Source of the DNA: CAYOXX01 sp964408025
Lineage (GTDB): Bacteria > Acidobacteriota > DATKUA01
Length of the DNA stretch: 18,717 nucleotides
Assembly: GCA_964408025.1 (NCBI GenBank)
Contig: CAYOXX010000062.1
Location: 1 to 18,717, forward strand
Reading direction: 5' to 3'
Shown here: one piece after another, positions 14,163 through 18,717 of the stretch
Layout of the letters: each line of letters begins with the position of its first letter
How positions within the stretch are numbered: the first letter of the stretch is position 1
Position numbers and translations under genes: made by a program
Notes under the pieces: generated by a model
Seen by the model: the letters and a program-made list of their open reading frames with translations, nothing else
The model's database searches: none
What the model was told of the DNA's origin: nothing

Positions 14163-16100
14163 ATGGCCAGCGGTGGCGAAAGCGAGCTGCCCGCCGATCC
14201 GGAACGCGGCGGGAACGACGGCCGGGCAACGAATCGCTGGATAGTCTGGGGATTCGTCGCCGTCGCCGCCCTTTCCTTTCTGCACTGGAACTCGGTCGTC
14301 ACCTTCAAGCTGGAGAACGAAGTCAAGCTGGTCCGGACCGACGGGACGAAATACTTCGTCTACCTGCCGTCCCTCTTCCTGCGCGCCGATCTCGACTTCG
14401 CCGACGACATAGCGCGGCTGGCGCCGCGGAGCCTGCGCCGCGCGCAGTTCGACAGGGGTGCGCTGGCCAAGACCACCGATACGGGTTTGGTCCAGAACTG
14501 GTTCCCGGTCGGGCCGGCGGTACTCTGGTCGCCGTTCTACCTGGCTGCCCTACCGTTCGAGGGAGGCTCCGGCTACGGGCCGCTGGCGCAGCTAGCGGTG
14601 GTGTTCGGCAGCTACTGCTACGGCCTCGCCGCGCTGGTGCTGACTTTCGCCACACTTCGCAACTTCTTCAAGCCCTGGGCTTCGTTCCTCGGCAGCCTCC
14701 TCGTCTGGGCCGGCGGCACGGTCTACTACTACTCCGTCTTCCGTGGCGACATGTCCCACGCCCCCTCCGCCTTCATGGCCGCGCTCTTCCTCTACCTCTG
14801 GTTCAGGTTCAGGGAGCGGTTTGGCTGGCTGCGGGCCGCACTGCTGGGTGTGGCGGCGGGGCTGATGCTGCTGGTGCGCGCACACAACATCCTTATCATC
14901 GCCATCCCCGTGGTCGACTCCGCCTGGAGGCTGCTGGCGGGCGACGGCCGCCGCGACTGGAAGAGCTGGGCAGAGCTCAGCTCGCGATGGGCGATCGCCG
15001 GGCTCATTGCCGCGGCGATCCTCGCCACGCAATTCCTGATATGGCTTACCGTGTACGGCGAGCCGGTTCCGCACAGGTCGACCGGCTTCCACGTTTGGGA
15101 CCAACCCCACGCGATCGAGATGCTCTTCTCGAATAACGGCATCGTCTCGTTCACACCGCTGCTAGGACTCTCGCTGATCGGTCTGATGATCATGCTGCGC
15201 CGGCAGCCGCTCATTGCCGCCACCAGCCTCGTCGTCCTGCTGCTGATGCTCTACATGTACAGCTCGATCCAGGCCTGGTGGGGCGGACCGTTCTCCTTCG
15301 GCATCAGGCGCTTCTCCAACGCCCTACCGCTCTTCGCCCTCGGCATGGCGGCGCTGCTGCAGGCCCTCCGGCGCCTGGTCGAGCGCCGGCCGGCGGCGGC
15401 AGCGGTGGTCCTCGTCGCGCCGCTGCTGGCCTGGAATTTCCTCTCGATGAGCACGATCAACGACCGGCGCCTGGAGAAGCGGGTGCTCAGCCTGGTGGAG
15501 ATCGCCGAGCTGAACCTCGAGCAGGTGTACGGGCTTATCGGCTGGCCGTTGAGCGCGCCGGCGGCCCTGCCTTTCGCCGCCGAGTACGACGTAAATCCGG
15601 CGTCGTACGACCTGATCACCGGCCGCACAGCCGACAAGATCAAGCCGAATTACAACCTGGTGAGGACCCGTGCCTTCTTCGCCGAGGGCTGGAGCCAACT
15701 GCAGGAGGTGGGCGGTCCGCGCATGAAGATGGAGGCGCCGCGGGCGCGCGTGGTCTTCTCGCTGATCAGGCCGAAGAGGCTCCGGCACCTCCACTTCGCC
15801 GTCCGCTGCCGCCCCGGCAGGCACGAAGTGCTGCTGGCGACCTACCTCAACGGCGTCCGCTTCTCCCTCACACCCCTGGAGGAAGGGATGAACGAGCGGC
15901 GCGTCCGTTTACCGCTCGCGCTGCGGCGCGCCGGCGTCAACCAGCTCGTCTTCGCGGTCCTGGAGCGGCGCCGCGACGGCAGCCTGCGACAAGCCGATGC
16001 ACCGCCTTCGCTGTTGTTCCACGAGCTGCACCTGCAAGTCGCGGGGACGACGCGTCTGCTGCGCGCAGCCGAGACCGGCGACCCCTCCGGTGCCCGCTAG
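14163..16100 (+). CDS. GT-C-like multi-pass membrane protein GT2 (paralogue of GT1)
   Basis: This is a 645-residue protein co-linear with GT1. It has the same MASGGE start, a first helix followed by VRTDGTKYFVYLP (Asp60), WFPVGPAVLWSPFYL, DMSHAPSAF, about eleven helices and a beta-rich C-terminal tail (about residues 515-625). The frame is open to TTG 14136, but ATG 14163 matches the GT1 start and has AAGGGA seven nt upstream. The same putative role applies: transfer of sugar from a polyprenyl-phosphate donor on the extracytoplasmic face. Residues 344-456 are encoded by DNA identical to GT1 (15192-15532), while earlier and later parts differ at many positions. The C-terminus extends about 15 residues beyond the pattern shared with GT1. 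It sits between S2 and S3, repeating the alternation of sulfatase-fold and GT genes. Confidence 0.82.
   Translation: MASGGESELPADPERGGNDGRATNRWIVWGFVAVAALSFLHWNSVVTFKLENEVKLVRTDGTKYFVYLPSLFLRADLDFADDIARLAPRSLRRAQFDRGALAKTTDTGLVQNWFPVGPAVLWSPFYLAALPFEGGSGYGPLAQLAVVFGSYCYGLAALVLTFATLRNFFKPWASFLGSLLVWAGGTVYYYSVFRGDMSHAPSAFMAALFLYLWFRFRERFGWLRAALLGVAAGLMLLVRAHNILIIAIPVVDSAWRLLAGDGRRDWKSWAELSSRWAIAGLIAAAILATQFLIWLTVYGEPVPHRSTGFHVWDQPHAIEMLFSNNGIVSFTPLLGLSLIGLMIMLRRQPLIAATSLVVLLLMLYMYSSIQAWWGGPFSFGIRRFSNALPLFALGMAALLQALRRLVERRPAAAAVVLVAPLLAWNFLSMSTINDRRLEKRVLSLVEIAELNLEQVYGLIGWPLSAPAALPFAAEYDVNPASYDLITGRTADKIKPNYNLVRTRAFFAEGWSQLQEVGGPRMKMEAPRARVVFSLIRPKRLRHLHFAVRCRPGRHEVLLATYLNGVRFSLTPLEEGMNERRVRLPLALRRAGVNQLVFAVLERRRDGSLRQADAPPSLLFHELHLQVAGTTRLLRAAETGDPSGAR
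15192..15532 (+). repeat. 341-bp exact repeat, copy B (inside GT2)
   Basis: This is the partner of 9592-9932, with no mismatch over 341 bases. The genes differ at several positions in the 60 bases before it and at five positions in the 91 bases after it, then diverge. The exact identity includes all third codon positions, so protein-level selection alone does not explain it. Confidence 0.97.
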
Positions 16101-16162
16101 CGACCGACCAACGGGATGGCTATCTGCAGACAGGCGTTGTCACTACCGAGAAAATCGTATGG

Positions 16163-16176
16163 GGGCATTTATGCCC
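16163..16176. other. Short hairpin between GT2 and S3
   Basis: GGGCATTTATGCCC forms a perfect six-base inverted repeat around TT. It lies 62 nt after the GT2 stop and about 100 nt before the S3 promoter. No T-run follows, so it might stabilise or end the GT2 transcript, but a classical terminator is not shown. Confidence 0.3.
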
Positions 16177-16207
16177 ACTGGTAAAATCGCGGGCAGCTTT
16201 ATGCGCT

Positions 16208-16227
16208 GCGGCGGACCGCCCCTACAA
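16208..16227. repeat. Intergenic 20-bp repeat, copy 2 (downstream of GT2)
   Basis: GCGGCGGACCGCCCCTACAA differs from the copy at 10468-10487 at one base. It is followed by an AT-rich stretch leading into the S3 promoter region. Confidence 0.55.
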
Positions 16228-16277
16228 TTAAATAAGAAAGCGTGGAACGGTTAACTTTTTGAGCGCACGTGTTAGGC

Positions 16278-16305
16278 TTGTCAAACGGCCTCATATGGAT
16301 AGAAT
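16278..16305 (+). promoter_or_regulatory. Sigma70-type promoter for S3
   Basis: TTGTCA (16278-16283, 5/6) and TAGAAT (16300-16305, 5/6) are 16 nt apart, the best promoter-like pair in the window. The predicted start near 16312 lies after the in-frame ATGs at 16295 and 16304, so those cannot be the start codons if this promoter is used. GGGAGG (16319-16324) then serves GTG 16334. Confidence 0.55.
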
Positions 16306-16333
16306 GTATCTCCTTTACGGGAGGAAGCACGCA

Positions 16334-18664
16334 GTGACCAGATACAAGAAGCTTATCGCCATAGGCGCCGCTCTCGTGGCGGCACAGCTGCTGTTCGCCG
16401 CCTGCCCCGGCGACCGGTCGCCCTCCCAGTCTGCGACCAGCCTGGACCTGATTTCGTTTCACGGCGCGGCGCGGCAGCTGCGTGAGACCGGGTGGATAAA
16501 CCTCTCGTCGCCGCTGAGCAGCTACTACCTGGCGCGCGGCTGGTCGCACCCCTACGCCCTCTCGGAAGAGGGTCCCACCGTCGTCGTCGCCGTCAGCCAG
16601 GAAAGCGTTCTGCGCTACCGCGTCCTGCGCCCCGCCGGGCGCTGGCTGTCCTTCATAATCAGGTCGGTCGGCAGGCACGGGGGACCGGCGCGGCAGCAGA
16701 TCGAGGTGCTGGCCGCCGGCCGGCGCCTGGCGCTGCTCGAGGTCGGGGGCCGGGAGGCCCGGGTCCAGATGGTGCACATCCCCGCCGCCGTCCAGCGGGT
16801 CGGCGACAACGAGCTTACCTTCCGCTTCGCCTTCTACGTACCCAACGAGGGCTTCGTCACCAGCAGGCAGTCGTACGACGAATTCCCCTTCCCCGGCGTG
16901 GCGGCCTACTTCAGCGAGCTCAACATCTACTTCGGCGACGAAGAGGGCTACCTGCGGCACGAGATACGCGACGAGGCCCGGGCCATCCAGCTCGTCGCCG
17001 GCGGCCGTCACCTCAGCCAGCTTCCCAACAGCGCCCTGTGCTACGCCTTCGACATCAAGCGCGGCACCCGCCTGGCGCTCTCGGGCACCGTGCACGGGCA
17101 GCGGACGGAGCGGGGCGAGCTGACCGTATCGGTCAGCTCCCGCACTGACGCCCAACCCCAGTGGCGCGAGCTCTGGAGCCGCGGCTTCTCGTTCGCCTCC
17201 GGGGAAACGACGCACCAGTTCGCGACCGACCTGCCGTTGGACGAGCTGGCGGACCTGACCGCGGAGCTGCGCTTCGACGTCTCCTCCTCCGAGCGCTTCT
17301 CCAACGCCGCCGTCCTCTGGCGGCGGCTGCGGCTCGAGGTTCCCGCGCAGGAAGAGCACAGCACCGCCCCGCCGCGCGAACCGGTGCGCCTGAGCGGGGG
17401 CGCCAGGCACGTCGTCTTCATCGTCCTCGACGCCGCCCGGCCCGACCATTTCGGCTGCTACGGCGACGAGCGCGGCATGACGCCCCGCATCGACGAGCTG
17501 GCCGAGAGCTCGATCGTGTTCCGCGACGCCATCGCCCCCGCCCCCTACACCATCGCCTCGATCGCCAGCCTCTTCAGCGGCTTGCTGCCCGACAGCCATG
17601 GCGTCCGCACTACCCACTCGATTTTCCCGGAGGAGCTGGAAAACATGCCGCGCGCCTTCAAGCGCAGCGGCTACTACACGCTCGCCCTTGCGGGCACCCA
17701 GTTCATCACCCGCCGCTACGGCCTCACGCGCGACTGCGACGAGGTCCTCTACCTGCGCACCGACCAGGACCGCGCCGATCGCGTCACCACCATGAGCGTG
17801 GAGACGATGGAGGCGGGCGTCGCCGCGGCCGCCGCCAGCGGCAAGCCGGTCTTCATCTACGCCCACTTCCTGCCGCCCCACTGGCCCTACCGCCCGCCGG
17901 AGCCGTTCCGCCACCACTACATCCGCGATCCGCAGATCACCTACTGGCGCTCCTGGATGATCAAGGCGCTCCTCGACTTCGGCATCATCGACGCCGAAAA
18001 TCCCGACGTCGCCACACACCACCGGCGCTACATGAACAACCTCCTCTACGCCGACCACGTCACCGGCCAGCTCCTCGAGCTGCTGCGGCGCCACGGCCTC
18101 TACGACGACGCCCTCATCATCGTCACCGCCGACCACGGCGAGGCCTTCGGGGAGCACCTCTCCTTCGGCCACAACACAACCGTCTACGACGGGATGATCA
18201 AGATTCCCCTGATCGTTCGGGTGCCCGGCATCGAGCGGCACGGCGAGGCGGCCCAGCAGGTCGGCCTCATAGACTTCTTCCCCACGCTGGCCGAGCTCTT
18301 CGAGCTCGATGTCGAGCCCGTACCGTTCCAGGGCCGCAGCATCGCACCGCTGATCTCCGGCCTCAAGCAGGAGCCCAGCGACTTCTACTACTCGCGCGCC
18401 ACCGGCGTAGACCTGATCTTCACCATGCGCGGCCAGCGCTTCAAGTACGTCCACCACGACCACCGCGAGGAGCTCTTCGACCTGATCGCCGACCCTGGCG
18501 AGACGGTAAACGTCATCGAGCGCTTCCCCGTGCTGGCGGCCGCCCTGCGCCAGCGCGCCATGCTGATGATCGCCTCATCGGCCGCCCTGCGCAGCGACCA
18601 GGGGCTCGAGGTCGAGCTCAGTCCCGAGGACCGCCGCACGCTGCGCGACCTCGGCTACTTCTAG
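16334..18664 (+). CDS. Sulfatase-fold (alkaline phosphatase superfamily) lipoprotein S3, paralogue of S1
   Basis: This is a 776-residue lipoprotein starting at GTG 16334, chosen because GGGAGG is nine nt upstream, a promoter overlaps the earlier ATGs, and the signal peptide begins exactly here (TRYKK, hydrophobic core, LFAAC with Cys24). The frame is open further left to TTG 16259. Residues 37-70 (DLISFHGAARQLRETGWI, then SSPL and RGWS) are strongly conserved with S1. Two beta-rich modules span about 80-205 and 230-335. The catalytic part carries Asp366 and Asp371 (VLDAARPDHFGCYG), Thr406 in PYTIAS at the nucleophile position, AHFLPPHWPY, Asp600-His601 (TADHGEAFGEH) and His613, and ends LRDLGYF. 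As in S1, the formylglycine Cys/Ser and the Pro of the sulfatase signature are absent. It is probably anchored at the envelope and acts on an ester of a surface glycan or lipid; the substrate is unknown. After the stop only 53 bases remain, with no feature seen. Confidence 0.88.
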   Translation: MTRYKKLIAIGAALVAAQLLFAACPGDRSPSQSATSLDLISFHGAARQLRETGWINLSSPLSSYYLARGWSHPYALSEEGPTVVVAVSQESVLRYRVLRPAGRWLSFIIRSVGRHGGPARQQIEVLAAGRRLALLEVGGREARVQMVHIPAAVQRVGDNELTFRFAFYVPNEGFVTSRQSYDEFPFPGVAAYFSELNIYFGDEEGYLRHEIRDEARAIQLVAGGRHLSQLPNSALCYAFDIKRGTRLALSGTVHGQRTERGELTVSVSSRTDAQPQWRELWSRGFSFASGETTHQFATDLPLDELADLTAELRFDVSSSERFSNAAVLWRRLRLEVPAQEEHSTAPPREPVRLSGGARHVVFIVLDAARPDHFGCYGDERGMTPRIDELAESSIVFRDAIAPAPYTIASIASLFSGLLPDSHGVRTTHSIFPEELENMPRAFKRSGYYTLALAGTQFITRRYGLTRDCDEVLYLRTDQDRADRVTTMSVETMEAGVAAAAASGKPVFIYAHFLPPHWPYRPPEPFRHHYIRDPQITYWRSWMIKALLDFGIIDAENPDVATHHRRYMNNLLYADHVTGQLLELLRRHGLYDDALIIVTADHGEAFGEHLSFGHNTTVYDGMIKIPLIVRVPGIERHGEAAQQVGLIDFFPTLAELFELDVEPVPFQGRSIAPLISGLKQEPSDFYYSRATGVDLIFTMRGQRFKYVHHDHREELFDLIADPGETVNVIERFPVLAAALRQRAMLMIASSAALRSDQGLEVELSPEDRRTLRDLGYF

Positions 18665-18717
18665 CCCGCATATTGCACAAGATTCAGCAGTCCGGCGACC
18701 CCTTTTCCCGAATCTCT

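Noticed and set aside
16199..18463. Long open frame on the minus strand (754 codons) opposite S3, and a similar one at 1774-3720 opposite the symporter
   Set aside because: They are antisense mirrors of GC-rich coding sequence, with low-complexity composition (Gly/Ala/Asp/Glu/Arg/Val), no motifs and no Shine-Dalgarno. The plus-strand genes carry clear catalytic motifs.

Overview
This is a high-G+C bacterial window of about 18.7 kb. It is roughly two-thirds G+C by eye, apart from an AT-richer patch near 10.5-12.5 kb. Most genes have clear Shine-Dalgarno sequences, several products carry lipoprotein signal peptides, and sulfatase-fold proteins are present in multiple copies. This suits a Gram-negative-type, probably uncultivated lineage with an outer envelope. 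The sequence alone does not allow a phylum to be named. No rRNA, tRNA, CRISPR array, transposase or phage gene was recognised.

Left part (1-5942, all plus strand). The tail of an unidentified gene (1-51) is followed by a 610-residue mosaic membrane protein. It combines an N-terminal segment resembling the ribosomal L7/L12 C-terminal fold, transmembrane segments, an NTF2-like segment, a zinc ribbon and a TM2-like PGLGQAYNGQ segment. A tight three-gene operon follows: a sodium:solute symporter (2083-3765), a YtcJ-like amidohydrolase (3769-5388) and a small DUF1648-like membrane protein (5385-5942). The spacings are 3 nt and a 4-nt overlap. Uptake of an amide-like or cyclic substrate followed by hydrolysis is a reasonable but unproven reading.

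Right part (6071-18664). An envelope cluster alternates two gene types: sulfatase-fold protein S1 (6071-8389), GT-C-like multi-pass membrane protein GT1 (8539-10461), sulfatase-fold lipoprotein S2 (12624-14063), GT2 (14163-16100) and sulfatase-fold lipoprotein S3 (16334-18664). S1 and S3 are paralogues, and so are GT1 and GT2. GT1 and GT2 share a 341-bp segment that is identical at every base, while the sequence on either side has diverged. This points to recent gene conversion or to an assembly artefact. All three sulfatase-fold proteins have threonine where true sulfatases carry the Cys/Ser that becomes formylglycine. They may therefore be phosphatases or transferases rather than sulfate-ester hydrolases. 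The extracytoplasmic N-terminal part of S1/S3 and the C-terminal tail of GT1/GT2 appear to share a jelly-roll-like sequence pattern, so both enzyme types may act on the same surface glycan or lipid-linked saccharide.

An AT-richer island (about 10.48-12.48 kb) interrupts this cluster. It holds two minus-strand genes: a 70-residue small protein and, one stop codon later in the same frame, a 335-residue membrane protein ending in an excisionase/MerR-type helix-turn-helix. This could be a membrane-anchored DNA-binding regulator. About 0.7 kb without a convincing gene lies between it and S2.

The most interesting candidates are the alternating Thr-type sulfatase-fold/GT-C cluster with its conversion tract, and the membrane-HTH two-gene unit inserted in it.
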